DNA from: Microbulbifer hainanensis
GTDB taxonomy: Bacteria; Pseudomonadota; Gammaproteobacteria; Pseudomonadales; Cellvibrionaceae
DNA: 64,000 nt
Direction of reading: 5' to 3'
NCBI RefSeq assembly: GCF_014904735.1
Contig: NZ_JACZCR010000054.1
Coordinates: forward strand, 62,001-126,000
Each line of letters opens with the position of its first letter. Positions within the stretch are counted from its first letter, which is position 1. A program made the position numbers and the translations under genes. A model generated the notes under the pieces. That model did not search any database, was not told the DNA's origin, and worked only from the letters and a program-made list of their open reading frames with translations. Positions 48,012-57,463 of this stretch are shown piece after piece.

Positions 48012-51000
48012 ATGAACAAGCAACTCGCGCTCGGCGCCCTCGCCGCAGCCCTGCTCGGTGCGGGCCACGCCTACGCCGTGGACTGCACCAGCCTCGAAAC
48101 CTGGAATGCCTCAACCGCCTACAGCGGGGGCGCCCAGGTGCAGTACAACGGCAATGCCTACGAGGCCAACTGGTGGACCCAGAACCAGAATCCCGAACAG
48201 TATTCCGGCCAATATCAGGAATGGACCCTTTATGGTGCATGTGAAGATCAGGACGCACCGCCGCAGGGCTCGATTACCAACCCCACCGCCGGATCTGTTT
48301 TTAGCGAAAATGACAACGTTGTCATCTCGGCAAGTGCGAGCGATGACAGCGCCGTGGCCGAGGTCGAGTTCTATGTCGACGGCACTTCCATCGGCACGGA
48401 TACCGGCGCTCCCTGGCAGATAGATTGGATCGCGGTGGCCGGCAGCAGCACCATTTTCGCGCACATCAGAGACGACGCTGGCCAGGAAACCACAACGGCT
48501 GAAGTCCCGATTAGCGTCAATGCCTCCGGTCCGGTGGCTCCACAGGTCACACTGACCTCCCCGGCAGATGGAGCCCAGTTCACAACCGGTGATGCGATCG
48601 CCCTGAGTGCCGACGCGAGTGATGCGGACGGGGCAATCGCCAGCGTTGAATTCTTCGTCGACGGCAACAGTGTCGGTACCGACGCCACTGCCCCCTACAG
48701 CGTCAACTGGAACACAACCGTCGGCGCCCACACGGTGTACAGTATCGCCACCGACAGCGACACACAGACGGCGCAATCCGCCGGCGCCACTATCTCCGTA
48801 TCCGACCCCAACGATCCACCGACCGTCACCCTCGACAGTCCGGCCGACGGCAGCACCTACGATGAGGGTGTCAGTGTCGAGCTGACCGCCAGTGCCGCAG
48901 ATGCAGACGGGTCTGTGGATCACGTGGAATTCTATGTGGGTGGAATCAAGGTGGGTGAAGACAGCAGCGCGCCCTTTAGCGTGAACTGGACCACCGAGGC
49001 CGGCACCCAGGCAGTGTTTGCCCGCGCTTTCGACAATGCCGGCGCGTCTGCAGATTCGGTTAGCGTATCCATTACCGTCAACGGCCAGCCGGTAACCGGC
49101 GACTTCCCCTGCCGTCCCGACGGTCTCTTTACCACCCCGGGCACCCATCCGAACTACTGCGATATCTACACCGCCGATGGCCATGAGAAAATGGGCGCGG
49201 ATCACCCGCGGCGCATCATCGGCTACTTCACCAGCTGGCGTAATGGCGCCAATGGCCAACCCAGCTACCTGGTGAAAGATATCCCCTGGGGCAAGGTCAC
49301 CCATATCAATTATGCCTTCGCTCATGTCGACAGCGATTACACCGTGTCCGTCGGCAACACCAGCGATCCGGCCAATGCCGCCACCGGGATGGAGTGGCCC
49401 GGTGTGACCGGTGCCGAAATCGATCCGGACTTCGCCTACAAGGGTCACTTCAACCAGCTGTCCAAGTTCAAGAAGCAGTACCCGAACGTGAAGACCCTGG
49501 TCTCCATCGGCGGCTGGGCGGAAACCGGCGGCCACTTTGACGACTACGGCAACCGCGTCGCCGATGGTGGCTTCTACACCATGACCACCAACAGCGATGG
49601 CAGTATCAATGAAACCGGAATAGAAACCTTCGCCGACTCCGCGGTGGCGTTTATCCGCCAGTATGGTTTCGACGGTGTGGATATCGATTACGAATACCCC
49701 ACCTCGATGAACGATGCCGGCAACCCGCTGGACTTCGGCACATCCAATGCCCGCCGCGCCTACCTGATGGATTCCTACGTGGAACTGATGCGGGTGCTGC
49801 GCGAGAAACTGGACGCAGCCAGTGAGCAGGACAACACCCAGTACATGCTCACCATCGCCTCGCCCTCCTCCGGCTACCTGTTGCGCGGCATGGAGACGAT
49901 GCAGGTCACCCAGTACCTGGATTACGTCAACATCATGACCTACGACCTGCACGGCGCCTGGAACGAATACGTGGGCCACAACTCCGCGCTGTTCGACAAC
50001 GGTGAGGATCCGGAGCTGGCCGCAGCCAACGTCTACGGCACTTCCCAGTACGGTGGCATCGGCTACCTGAATATCGACTGGGCGGTTAAGTACTTCCGCG
50101 GCTCCATGTCCCCCGGCCGCATCAATGTGGGTATCCCCTATTACACCCGCGGCTGGCAGGGCGTGAGCGGCGGCACCTACGGTCTCGGCGGCAGCGCCCC
50201 GCTGCCGACACAGTCCGATTGTCCCGAGGGCACCGGCGGCGCGTCGGACTGCGGCAATGGCGCCGTGGGCATCGACAACCTCTGGCACGACCTGGATACC
50301 AGCGGCAACGAGATGGGCGCGGGCTCCAACCCCATGTGGCATGCCAAGAACCTGGAAAACGGCATCCTCGGCAGCTACCTGGCCGACTACGGCCTGGATC
50401 CGGATAACACACCACAGGATCAACTGGTGGGCACATACACACGCCACTACGACAGTGTTTCCGAGGCACCCTGGCTGTGGAACGACAGCAAGAAGGTCTT
50501 CATCTCCACTGAGGACGAAGAGTCCATGGCTGCCAAGGTGCAGTATGTCGCGGACCAGGGTATCGGCGGCGTCATGTTCTGGGAATTGGCCGGCGACTAC
50601 ACCTGGGACGCGAGCCGCGGCGACAGCGGCGAGTACTACATGGGTGCCACGCTGACCAGCATCGCCTACGACACCTTCAAGGCCGCCAGCGACTATCGCG
50701 AATTGCGCAGCGACAGGCCGGTACCCAGTGAAGCGGTGGACATCCAGATGACGGTGGACGGGTTCAAACTGGGTGACCAGAATTACCCGCTCAACCCGAA
50801 ATTGACCATCACCAACAACTCCGGCACCGATATTCCCGGCGGCACCGTATTTGAGTTCGATATGCCGACCTCTACCTCCGACACCATCACCGACCAGAGC
50901 GGCGCGGGACTGGAAGTCATTGAAAGCGGAGCCAACGTCGGCGGCGGCAACGTGGGGGGCGCACAACACGAATTCCATCGCGTGCGCTTCACGCTGCCCG

Positions 51001-51368
51001 AGTGGCAGAGCCTCGCCGACGGAGCCAGCTGGGACCTGACCCTGAATTACTACCTGCCGGTCTCCGGCCCCCAGGCCTACAGCGCCACCATTAACGGCAC
51101 TACTTATTCCCTGGCTTTTGAACACCCTGAATTGCCCCTGGCAGATCTGTCCAGTGGTGGCGGTAGCACCGGAGGAGGCTCCAGTTGCTCCGCCGCCGGT
51201 GTGGATACCAGTGGCCTGGTGACCTATCCACAGTGGCCCGCCGGCGACCACGCCGACGGCGGCCAGCAGATTATTTACGACGGCAGTGTGTACCAAGCCA
51301 ACTGGTGGACTAACTCGGTACCGGGCACCGCCGATGGCAGCTGGGACTTTGTCTGCACCGTGGATTGA
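48012..51368 (+). CDS. Secreted multidomain GH18 chitinase
   Basis: An 1118-aa exported chitinase. Domain order: signal peptide (1-22, AGHAYA/VD), CBM5/12 chitin-binding domain (about 24-77, WNASTAYSGGAQVQYNGNAYEANWWT), three bacterial Ig-like repeats (about 82-172, 175-268, 271-358; each with VEF(Y/F)V.G..VG.D..APYSVNW), a GH18 TIM barrel (about 400-895), a beta-sandwich (about 905-1040), a Gly/Ser linker and a second CBM5/12 (about 1059-1118, ending YQANWWTNSVPGT). The catalytic motif is D554-G-V-D557-I-D559-Y-E561, with Glu561 the acid; SxGG is present as LVSIGGWAE. The two terminal chitin-binding modules imply action on solid chitin. It is controlled by the NagR-like site upstream. Confidence 0.95.
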   Translation: MNKQLALGALAAALLGAGHAYAVDCTSLETWNASTAYSGGAQVQYNGNAYEANWWTQNQNPEQYSGQYQEWTLYGACEDQDAPPQGSITNPTAGSVFSENDNVVISASASDDSAVAEVEFYVDGTSIGTDTGAPWQIDWIAVAGSSTIFAHIRDDAGQETTTAEVPISVNASGPVAPQVTLTSPADGAQFTTGDAIALSADASDADGAIASVEFFVDGNSVGTDATAPYSVNWNTTVGAHTVYSIATDSDTQTAQSAGATISVSDPNDPPTVTLDSPADGSTYDEGVSVELTASAADADGSVDHVEFYVGGIKVGEDSSAPFSVNWTTEAGTQAVFARAFDNAGASADSVSVSITVNGQPVTGDFPCRPDGLFTTPGTHPNYCDIYTADGHEKMGADHPRRIIGYFTSWRNGANGQPSYLVKDIPWGKVTHINYAFAHVDSDYTVSVGNTSDPANAATGMEWPGVTGAEIDPDFAYKGHFNQLSKFKKQYPNVKTLVSIGGWAETGGHFDDYGNRVADGGFYTMTTNSDGSINETGIETFADSAVAFIRQYGFDGVDIDYEYPTSMNDAGNPLDFGTSNARRAYLMDSYVELMRVLREKLDAASEQDNTQYMLTIASPSSGYLLRGMETMQVTQYLDYVNIMTYDLHGAWNEYVGHNSALFDNGEDPELAAANVYGTSQYGGIGYLNIDWAVKYFRGSMSPGRINVGIPYYTRGWQGVSGGTYGLGGSAPLPTQSDCPEGTGGASDCGNGAVGIDNLWHDLDTSGNEMGAGSNPMWHAKNLENGILGSYLADYGLDPDNTPQDQLVGTYTRHYDSVSEAPWLWNDSKKVFISTEDEESMAAKVQYVADQGIGGVMFWELAGDYTWDASRGDSGEYYMGATLTSIAYDTFKAASDYRELRSDRPVPSEAVDIQMTVDGFKLGDQNYPLNPKLTITNNSGTDIPGGTVFEFDMPTSTSDTITDQSGAGLEVIESGANVGGGNVGGAQHEFHRVRFTLPEWQSLADGASWDLTLNYYLPVSGPQAYSATINGTTYSLAFEHPELPLADLSSGGGSTGGGSSCSAAGVDTSGLVTYPQWPAGDHADGGQQIIYDGSVYQANWWTNSVPGTADGSWDFVCTVD

Positions 51369-51382
51369 TCGTTGGCAGCCCT

Positions 51383-51444
51383 GCAGGAGCGGCCGCAGAG
51401 AGTGCGGCTCCCCCAACACAGGCTGCGTCTGTGGCCGCTCCTGC
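51383..51444. repeat. REP-like palindromic element
   Basis: GCAGGAGCGGCCGCAGA (51383-51399) and TCTGTGGCCGCTCCTGC (51428-51444) are inverted copies with one mismatch, separated by 28 bases that contain a small inner hairpin (CCGCA-GAGAG-TGCGG). The core AGGAGCGGCC is the same as in pseudomonad REP sequences as I remember them. It sits 15 bases after the chitinase stop. Confidence 0.65.
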
Positions 51445-51520
51445 TCCGGGTGTCATTGCAATGAAGTTATTCTCACAGGAAGTTCTCTCTCGTTGGTCTA
51501 TAGGAATTGCTCCTATCTTT

Positions 51521-51545
51521 GCCCCGGGCTACCGGGGCTTTTTTT
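51521..51545 (+). terminator. Rho-independent terminator of the chitinase transcript
   Basis: GCCCCGG-GCTA-CCGGGGC followed by a run of T is a classic intrinsic terminator. It lies between the chitinase and the GH16-like gene and separates their transcripts. It also argues against the longer start (51507) of the next ORF. Confidence 0.88.
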
Positions 51546-51587
51546 GTTCTTGGAAGTCTTTTATTTGAAGAAGTAGCGAAATTGCCC

Positions 51588-52529
51588 ATGAAAAAAATAC
51601 TGATCGCGCTCATATGCATTCCCCTGGCGGGCAGCCTGCTGTCCGGCTGCGGTGAAAAACAGTCACAGGAGGGCACAGAAAATAAAGCGCAGTCCGCGAT
51701 ATTTTTTGATGATTTTTCCTATCGGGATCTCGATGCCATGCGCGAAAACGGCTGGCGTGTGCGCACCGAAACGGGACACCCCGGAATCGTGGGTGCTCAC
51801 TGGTCCGCCGACGGCATCAGCTTTCTCGACGACACCGGGCAACCGGGCAATACGTTGCTGCGCATGACATCCGCTACCGACGGCAGCGGTGAAAATACCA
51901 ACCATACGCAGGTCTGCCACCAGCGCAAATACCTCGCCGGCACCTATGCAGCGCGCGTATTTTTCCGTGATGCACCCACATCGGGGCCCGATGGCGATCA
52001 GGTTATTGAAACCTTCTATACCATCAGCCCGCTTAAAGCGCCGATGGATCCGGATTACAGCGAAATGGATTTCGAATATCTGCCCAATGGTGGCTGGGGC
52101 GAAAAGGATCACGGTATCTTCGCGACCAGCTGGGAAACCTTTAAACTGAACCCGTTTACCAAAGACAACGAATATGACGTAAATCAAGGCAGTTTTGCCG
52201 GCTGGCACACCCTGGTGCTGCAAGTGGGAGACAACCGGATCCGCTATTTCGTCGACGGCAAACAGTTTGCCGAACACGGCGAACACGTCTATCCCGAAGC
52301 GCCCATGTCGATCAATTTCAATCTCTGGTTTACCCAGGAAGGGCTGAACGGTTCCACCGAAAGACGTGTTTACCAGGAAGATGTGGACTGGGTTTTCCAC
52401 AGGCAGGACAAGATTCTGAGTCCGGCGCAGGTAGAGCATGCAGTCGAGCGACTGCGTACCGATGGCGTCGTCCACGCCGATACGGTACCCGACTGGACGC
52501 CCAGGCTGGACTCACCCTGCGGCCTTTGA
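51588..52529 (+). CDS. GH16-like glycoside hydrolase lipoprotein
   Basis: A 313-aa lipoprotein: MKKILIALICIPLAGSLLSGC gives a canonical lipobox with Cys21. The mature domain looks like a GH16 concanavalin-A-type beta-sandwich: FFDDFSYRDLDAMRENGW at the start, the catalytic motif E159-M-D161-F-E163 (ExDxE), and the strand pairs FAGWHTLVLQVGDNRIRYFVDGKQFAEHG typical of family 16. GH16 enzymes cut beta-1,3/1,4-glucans or galactans; the substrate here is open. ATG 51588 is preferred because the longer frame starts inside the chitinase terminator. It stands between two amino-sugar genes on the same strand but has no NagR-like site. Confidence 0.75.
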   Translation: MKKILIALICIPLAGSLLSGCGEKQSQEGTENKAQSAIFFDDFSYRDLDAMRENGWRVRTETGHPGIVGAHWSADGISFLDDTGQPGNTLLRMTSATDGSGENTNHTQVCHQRKYLAGTYAARVFFRDAPTSGPDGDQVIETFYTISPLKAPMDPDYSEMDFEYLPNGGWGEKDHGIFATSWETFKLNPFTKDNEYDVNQGSFAGWHTLVLQVGDNRIRYFVDGKQFAEHGEHVYPEAPMSINFNLWFTQEGLNGSTERRVYQEDVDWVFHRQDKILSPAQVEHAVERLRTDGVVHADTVPDWTPRLDSPCGL

Positions 52530-52666
52530 TTCGGCGCGCAGACAATCGCGAGAGCGGCCATCTCGGGGGGCGCCCGCGATAGAGTAAAGCGCAGGGATAT
52601 TGAAGCGCGGACAAAGACGCAAAGGAGTGCGCTTGGCCATTAAATGAAAATAGATGTAACAAGACC

Positions 52667-53764
52667 ATGACCACCAAAAAACAACGCCTCGCATCGGTCG
52701 ACGCACTGCGCGGCTTCGATATGTTCTGGATCATTGGCGGCGAAGCACTGTTCCTGCCGCTACTCACGCTTACCGGCTGGTCAATATTCGCCTTCGGCGA
52801 TCAGCAGATGCACCACTCAGCCTGGCACGGTTTCCGCTTTTACGACCTGATTTTCCCGCTGTTTATTTTCCTGTCCGGCGTCACTCTCGGACTCGCCAAC
52901 AAGTCCCTGCGCGGCCTGCCGATGAGTGAGCGCAGGCCGGTTTACCGCAAGGCGGCAAAACGGCTGCTGATCCTGATCGGGCTGGGTATCGTCTACAACC
53001 ACGGCTGGGGTACGGGCATTCCCGCCGACCTCGGTGAAATCCGTTACGCCAGTGTACTCGCCCGTATCGGCTTCGCCTGGTTTTTTGCCGCCATGATTGC
53101 CTGGCACTGCACCGTACGCGTGCAATACATTATCGCTACCGCAATTCTGCTCGGTTACTGGCTGCTACAAACGCTATTCGGGGATCTGACACCCGCCGGC
53201 TCAGTCAATGCCTGGGTAGACCAGCACCTGTTGCCGGGAATTCACTACCAGAACCGACCCTACGATCCGGAAGGACTGCTTTCGACCATTCCCGCAATTG
53301 CCAACGCACTGGCGGGAGTTTTTGCCGGACGCTGGCTGCGCAGCAAGCAGGGACAGCACGGCAAAATTCTGCAGGGGCTGGCCGCCGCCGGCGCGGCGTG
53401 TCTGGTCGCCGCCTTTCTGTGGCACTGGATCTACCCGGTCAACAAGGAGCTGTGGACCAGTTCCTTCGCCCTGGCCACCATCGGCTGCAGCCTGCTGCTA
53501 CTCGCACTGTTTTACCTGCTGGTGGACGTGTGGAAGTGGCAGCGATTCAACACCTTTTTCGCAATCATCGGCTGCAATGCGATTCTGGTTTACCTGGGCA
53601 CCAGCCTGGTCAACTGGGAGTTCAGCAGCATGAGCCTCTTCGGCGGTATCGCCGCCGCGCTGCCAGAGGCCGGCGGCGCGCTGGTGATTGCCTGTGGTGT
53701 CATCCTGTTGCAGTGGCTGGTGTTGCGCTGGCTCTACAAGCGCGGAATCCTTATCAGCCCATGA
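52667..53764 (+). CDS. nagX: NagX-like transmembrane acyltransferase (DUF5009/HGSNAT-type)
   Basis: A 365-aa inner-membrane protein with about 10 helices. It opens with RLASVDALRGFDMFWIIGGE and FRFYDLIFPLFIFLSGVTLGLANKS, the hallmark of the HGSNAT-like/DUF5009 family, whose human member transfers acetyl from acetyl-CoA to glucosamine residues across the lysosomal membrane. Bacterial members (NagX) occur in chitin/GlcNAc gene clusters, where a role in glucosamine acetylation or transport has been proposed. Its place next to chitinase and GH16 genes fits this. It ends in the 155-base gap with a hairpin, convergent with the ATP-grasp gene. Confidence 0.8.
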   Translation: MTTKKQRLASVDALRGFDMFWIIGGEALFLPLLTLTGWSIFAFGDQQMHHSAWHGFRFYDLIFPLFIFLSGVTLGLANKSLRGLPMSERRPVYRKAAKRLLILIGLGIVYNHGWGTGIPADLGEIRYASVLARIGFAWFFAAMIAWHCTVRVQYIIATAILLGYWLLQTLFGDLTPAGSVNAWVDQHLLPGIHYQNRPYDPEGLLSTIPAIANALAGVFAGRWLRSKQGQHGKILQGLAAAGAACLVAAFLWHWIYPVNKELWTSSFALATIGCSLLLLALFYLLVDVWKWQRFNTFFAIIGCNAILVYLGTSLVNWEFSSMSLFGGIAAALPEAGGALVIACGVILLQWLVLRWLYKRGILISP

Positions 53765-53864
53765 CAGTCTGGAGAAAAAAAATAGCCTCCTCGGGCGCGT
53801 TGACGGGCGGTTGAAAAACACCTTATCAACAGCCTGCGGTGGGCGCGAATATGTGAATAAGTCT

Positions 53865-53888
53865 CGGAGCCCGATAGTTCGGGCTCCG
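53865..53888. terminator. Hairpin between convergent nagX-like and ATP-grasp genes
   Basis: CGGAGCCCGA-TAGT-TCGGGCTCCG is a perfect 10-bp stem with a 4-base loop in the convergent gap. No T tract follows directly on the plus strand. Confidence 0.65.
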
Positions 53889-53919
53889 GCTCCCCGATCG
53901 AAACCCCGAAACCTGAAAC

Positions 53920-55128
53920 CTAAAAAACCTCGAAAGTAGGCAACCAACCGCCCGGCGCCTGCAGATCCAGACTGTCGGCGCTGCGCGATGCGCGGCCGCT
54001 GATTTCGTAGCGCCGACCGCGCCAGCACCAGACGCGCAAATCCGCCCACAGGTGATTGCCATCTATTTCCCGCACCTGGCTGCGCTCCACTCGCCGCTGG
54101 GCGACATAACGCTCCCCTTTCGCCACCAGCCGGCGCAAACGGTGGCGGCCTACCTCGCGGCTATCCAGCACACCGAGTCCCGCGTGCCCCTGTGTGGGCT
54201 TGAATACCAGTTCCGATTTTTGCTGCGCCAGCAGTTCGACATTGTCTTCACGTAACAGTCGGGTTTCCGGTACGCGCCTCGATAACAGCGCACGCTCCTC
54301 CGAAGTTATCCCCAATTCGCGATCCCAGTCCGGCCGCGACAGCCATTCGAGCAGCCGCTTGTCACTGCGTGTGGAAAAACTGAATGGATTGGGGGCAATG
54401 TAGACCCGGCCGCTGTCGAATGCCCGCCGCAGCGCAGTGAAAGCATCGGACGTCCACAGAAAATCTGTGGAGCGGTTAATCACGAACGCGAATGGCTCAC
54501 CGCCCGCAAGCAGCTTCTCCCCGCGCCACTCCAGCGCCTGCGGTGCCGCTATCTGCGTACGCCAGCCCCGCGCGCGACAGAGCGCTGCCAGCCACTGGTG
54601 TTCCGCGCGGAAGTGGCCGCTGCGCAGGGAATCTTCATCGTCCAGAATCAGAACCCCGTGCGGATTGTCCGAGCCCAGTAAGTGACACGTCTCCCCGGCG
54701 ATCATTTCCTGAACCCGGTGTTCCAGGTCGCCAAACGGTGGCGGCGGCACGATCTCACTGTCGCCACCGAGAAATGTTTTGTAATAGATGTGATTGATCT
54801 GCGCCGCAAACAGAAATCCGGAACCATTGTCGTTGAACTCGATCAGCTGCCAGTCGTCGGGGCGCCCCGGCGGAAGATGGAAATCCCAGGCGCTGAAAAA
54901 GCAAACTTCACTGCGGCCCGCGCGCGCGCTGGGCGGCACACCTTCCGCGGCTTTGTCGATCCATAGCCGACGGCAGGTAACGCGATCGAACAGCTCGATA
55001 AAGGTATCCACTTCCGCCAGTAGCCGGCGGGGAATGCGTTGCTCGGCGCAGGCGACCGAGAAGTCGTCCGGCAGCGGCGGTTCGGCGCTATGTAAGCTAC
55101 GACGGAAAATTGCAGTGGGTTCGCGCAT
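53920..55128 (-). CDS. Uncharacterised ATP-grasp protein (glutathionylspermidine synthase-like fold suspected)
   Basis: A 402-aa cytosolic protein. Suggestive features are an acidic substrate segment DDWQLIEFNDNGSGFLFAA, a central HGVLILDDEDSLRSGHFRAEHQWLAALCRARGW region as in peptide-ligase pre-ATP-grasp domains, and SELVFKPTQGHAGLGVLDSREV, a lysine plus glycine-rich loop typical of ATP-grasp enzymes, followed by WADLRVWCWRGRRYEISGRASR. Together these resemble ligases that join a carboxylate to an amine using ATP. The start at 55128 follows a near-perfect GGAGGTGA ribosome-binding site; the frame upstream is unused. The neighbours (MBL hydrolase, NagX) do not reveal the substrate. Fold assignment is by eye only. 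Confidence 0.65.
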   Translation of the reverse strand: MREPTAIFRRSLHSAEPPLPDDFSVACAEQRIPRRLLAEVDTFIELFDRVTCRRLWIDKAAEGVPPSARAGRSEVCFFSAWDFHLPPGRPDDWQLIEFNDNGSGFLFAAQINHIYYKTFLGGDSEIVPPPPFGDLEHRVQEMIAGETCHLLGSDNPHGVLILDDEDSLRSGHFRAEHQWLAALCRARGWRTQIAAPQALEWRGEKLLAGGEPFAFVINRSTDFLWTSDAFTALRRAFDSGRVYIAPNPFSFSTRSDKRLLEWLSRPDWDRELGITSEERALLSRRVPETRLLREDNVELLAQQKSELVFKPTQGHAGLGVLDSREVGRHRLRRLVAKGERYVAQRRVERSQVREIDGNHLWADLRVWCWRGRRYEISGRASRSADSLDLQAPGGWLPTFEVF

Positions 55129-55252
55129 ACCGTCACCTCCCGCGGCGGTGTCGATAGACAGGGCGCTAGTCGCTGGCAAACCCAATCATAGTGTCAGCCG
55201 GCGGGCGGCGGGCATTTCTGCAGAAGCGCGCCGTCGGCGCTGCAGTCGGAGA

Positions 55253-56101
55253 CTAACGGAAGGAACCGATATCCACTTCGAGACAGGAGGCGATCAGGTT
55301 CCGCTTACTGAAGTTGTATCTACTCAGAATACTGGTTAGGGGCTCATTGCCGAGCAGTTGCCGCGTGATTTCAAGCGGCTCTACTCCCTGGTTGTGTAAT
55401 GCCTGGGCGCGCTCACTCAGCTCAATCAGGAAATCATATTTCTCACGGAGTCGCGCCTTACCGTCTTCTACCACACCCCGGTGCGGGCACAGAATCACCT
55501 CGAAATCCTCGCGCAGCACCCGGCGCATGCTGTCCAGCAATGTGGGAATGTGCTCGTCGATGCGCAGCAGTTTCAGGTAATTGGCGATATACAGGTCTGC
55601 GCTGAACAGCCAGCCCCGATCGGGCAGCAGGTAACAGGTCATGTCCTTCGCGTGGCCGGGCGCGAAAATCGGGGTTACCGGATCCCCCCCGATAGCAATC
55701 GTTTCGGGCAGTGGCGCAGCCTCGGCCAGCCCGGCGGAACCCCAGATAAATTTCTGGATCGGCGGTATGCGGAAGCCACGCTTGAGGATTTCGACTGTTT
55801 TCTCGGGTGCCAGCGGCTGCACGCCGGTCAATGCGTGGATAGCGCCAGCATTGCCACTGTGGTCCTCATGGTGGTGGGTCAGCAGCAGCTGGCGCAGCAG
55901 TTTTTCCTGCACAAACGGCTTGACGAATTTCCACTGGTTACTGGGGCCCGTGTCGATCAGGGTGTCGCCCAGGCGGTAGACAATAAATGACGTGTTCACA
56001 CCCCAATTGACGCGGCCCACGCGGCGGGCATCGAGATCGCGGTAAGAGAAGGATTCGAGAACGGACACAGACAGACCCCAGACGTTGCAATAGCGCCCCA
56101 T
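55253..56101 (-). CDS. MBL-fold metallo-hydrolase
   Basis: A 283-aa metallo-beta-lactamase-fold enzyme. It has the metal motif T-H76-H-H78-E-D80-H81 (HxHxDH), a second His in FAPGHAKDMTCYL, the bridging Asp in WLFSADLYIAN and a final His in ILCPHRGVV. This full set suggests a dinuclear hydrolase (glyoxalase II-like group). The C-terminal extension after residue 215 is helical and may bind the substrate. The start is uncertain: the frame is open to 56176, but sequence before 56101 is not family-like. It lies 98 bases from the thioredoxin gene on the same strand. The substrate is unknown. Confidence 0.8.
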   Translation of the reverse strand: MGRYCNVWGLSVSVLESFSYRDLDARRVGRVNWGVNTSFIVYRLGDTLIDTGPSNQWKFVKPFVQEKLLRQLLLTHHHEDHSGNAGAIHALTGVQPLAPEKTVEILKRGFRIPPIQKFIWGSAGLAEAAPLPETIAIGGDPVTPIFAPGHAKDMTCYLLPDRGWLFSADLYIANYLKLLRIDEHIPTLLDSMRRVLREDFEVILCPHRGVVEDGKARLREKYDFLIELSERAQALHNQGVEPLEITRQLLGNEPLTSILSRYNFSKRNLIASCLEVDIGSFR

Positions 56102-56199
56102 TGTCGGCCCGGCACCGGCGCGGGGGAATTGCCATTTGCCTGAGAAGGCATGACAAATGACGACTTTTCCACACAAACCTGTGCGGGGTTAGTGCAGGC

Positions 56200-56700
56200 T
56201 CACTCCGTCATCGCCAGACGCGCTTCCAGCCCCCATTTGGTGGTGGTGCCGGAAGTCACCCAGCTGACTTTGCCGTCACTGCCGACGATGACAATGGTCG
56301 GTGTCACCCGCACGCCCCAAGCGCTGCTGATCGCGCCATTGGGATCATTAATGGTGGGAAAATGCAGCTCTTTATCGTCGAGATATTGCTGCACCTGCGC
56401 CCCATCGCCGGATTGCAGGGCGACAGAGATCACCTGGTAGTCACCGGCCAAGTCGTCGATCACCGGTGACACGGCGCGGCAGTAGCCGCACCAGGTGGCC
56501 CAGAAATACAACAGTACCGGGCCATCGACAGTCTTTTGCTGCAAGTCGACAACGTCGCCGGCAAGTGTCCTGGCCGCAAGTGCCGGCGCCCGGTCTTTGG
56601 GGACATCGCGCTGCTGGTAATAGGCAATGCCACTGGCCATAAGCACCGCTGCCAGCGCAAAGCCGGCCAGCGAGCGCAACTTGCGCAATAATCTTTTCAC
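56200..56700 (-). CDS. Membrane-anchored thioredoxin/TlpA-like protein
   Basis: A 166-aa protein with an N-terminal uncleaved anchor (residues 11-27, basic RKLRS before it) and a periplasmic thioredoxin fold. The active site is W70-C71-G-Y-C74, and the cis-Pro loop is RVTPTIVIV near residue 138. This fits the ScsD/TlpA/DsbE-like class of periplasmic reductants. The start is GTG at 56700 with GGAG five bases upstream, and it overlaps the stop of trmO (GTGA), so the two are translationally coupled. Confidence 0.85.
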   Translation of the reverse strand: MKRLLRKLRSLAGFALAAVLMASGIAYYQQRDVPKDRAPALAARTLAGDVVDLQQKTVDGPVLLYFWATWCGYCRAVSPVIDDLAGDYQVISVALQSGDGAQVQQYLDDKELHFPTINDPNGAISSAWGVRVTPTIVIVGSDGKVSWVTSGTTTKWGLEARLAMTE

Positions 56701-57383
56701 TGCAACTCCACCACTTCAATCTGTCCCCCGGCCGGATAGCGCCAGCGCAAATTGAATCCGCACAGCTGCATACCGTAAATCCGCTCCGGGTCCGGTTGTT
56801 GATAGGCGGGTTTCGGATCCTGGGCCAGCACCTGTTCGATCAGACGCGGCAGATCGGTGCCCCAGTCGTCGCGATAGGCTGCGGCCTGCTGCAGAATTTC
56901 AGCGGGAATAACGACTTTAACTTCCGCTGGCGCGGCATCGGCGAAAGCGCTGTGTGCACCGGCGATGGAATCCGCGTAGGAAACGTAGGGCTTGATATCC
57001 AGCACCGGCGTGCCGTCCACCAGGTCGGCGCCACCGACAATCAGCTCCACTTTCGGCGCCGTGCGCACCTCCAGCAGCCGCACCACCGACAGGCCGATAT
57101 TGTTGGGACGAAACGGCGAGCGGGTGGCGAGCACCCCGAGTTTTTTGTTGCCGCCGAGACGCGGCGGGCGCACCTTGGCCGACCATTGACCAGCGGCCTG
57201 GTGAAACTGGAACACGACCCAGATATGGGTATTTTCTTCCAGCCCGGCCACCGCGTCGGCAGTGTCCAGCGGCGGCAACAGCTCAATGGATGCGCGGCTG
57301 GCATCCGCCAGCAGCGGCTGGCGCGGCACGCCGAATTTCTCGCCGAAGCAGGAGTGGACAGTGGCGATGGGCGACAGGTTCAT
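56697..57383 (-). CDS. trmO: tRNA (N6-threonylcarbamoyladenosine(37)-N6)-methyltransferase TrmO
   Basis: A 228-aa beta-barrel SAM-dependent methyltransferase of the UPF0066/YaeB (TsaA) family that adds a methyl group to t6A37 in tRNA-Thr. Diagnostic segments: [22 protein letters not shown] at the N terminus, [36 protein letters not shown] (cofactor region) and [20 protein letters not shown]. The C-terminal 80 residues form the second domain as in E. coli TrmO. It is coupled with the thioredoxin gene downstream. Confidence 0.94.
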   Translation of the reverse strand: MNLSPIATVHSCFGEKFGVPRQPLLADASRASIELLPPLDTADAVAGLEENTHIWVVFQFHQAAGQWSAKVRPPRLGGNKKLGVLATRSPFRPNNIGLSVVRLLEVRTAPKVELIVGGADLVDGTPVLDIKPYVSYADSIAGAHSAFADAAPAEVKVVIPAEILQQAAAYRDDWGTDLPRLIEQVLAQDPKPAYQQPDPERIYGMQLCGFNLRWRYPAGGQIEVVELQ

Positions 57384-57463
57384 GGCAAGCAGAAATTCAC
57401 AGCAGTTCAGTCAGTATGAACGCCACGGGAAAAAGCCAGGCGCCATCTGCACATAGATATGCA

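Noticed and set aside
48111-51419. A 1102-codon minus-strand ORF opposite the chitinase
   Set aside because: Although very long, it only mirrors the chitinase codons. The chitinase has a signal peptide, catalytic motif and binding domains in the other strand.
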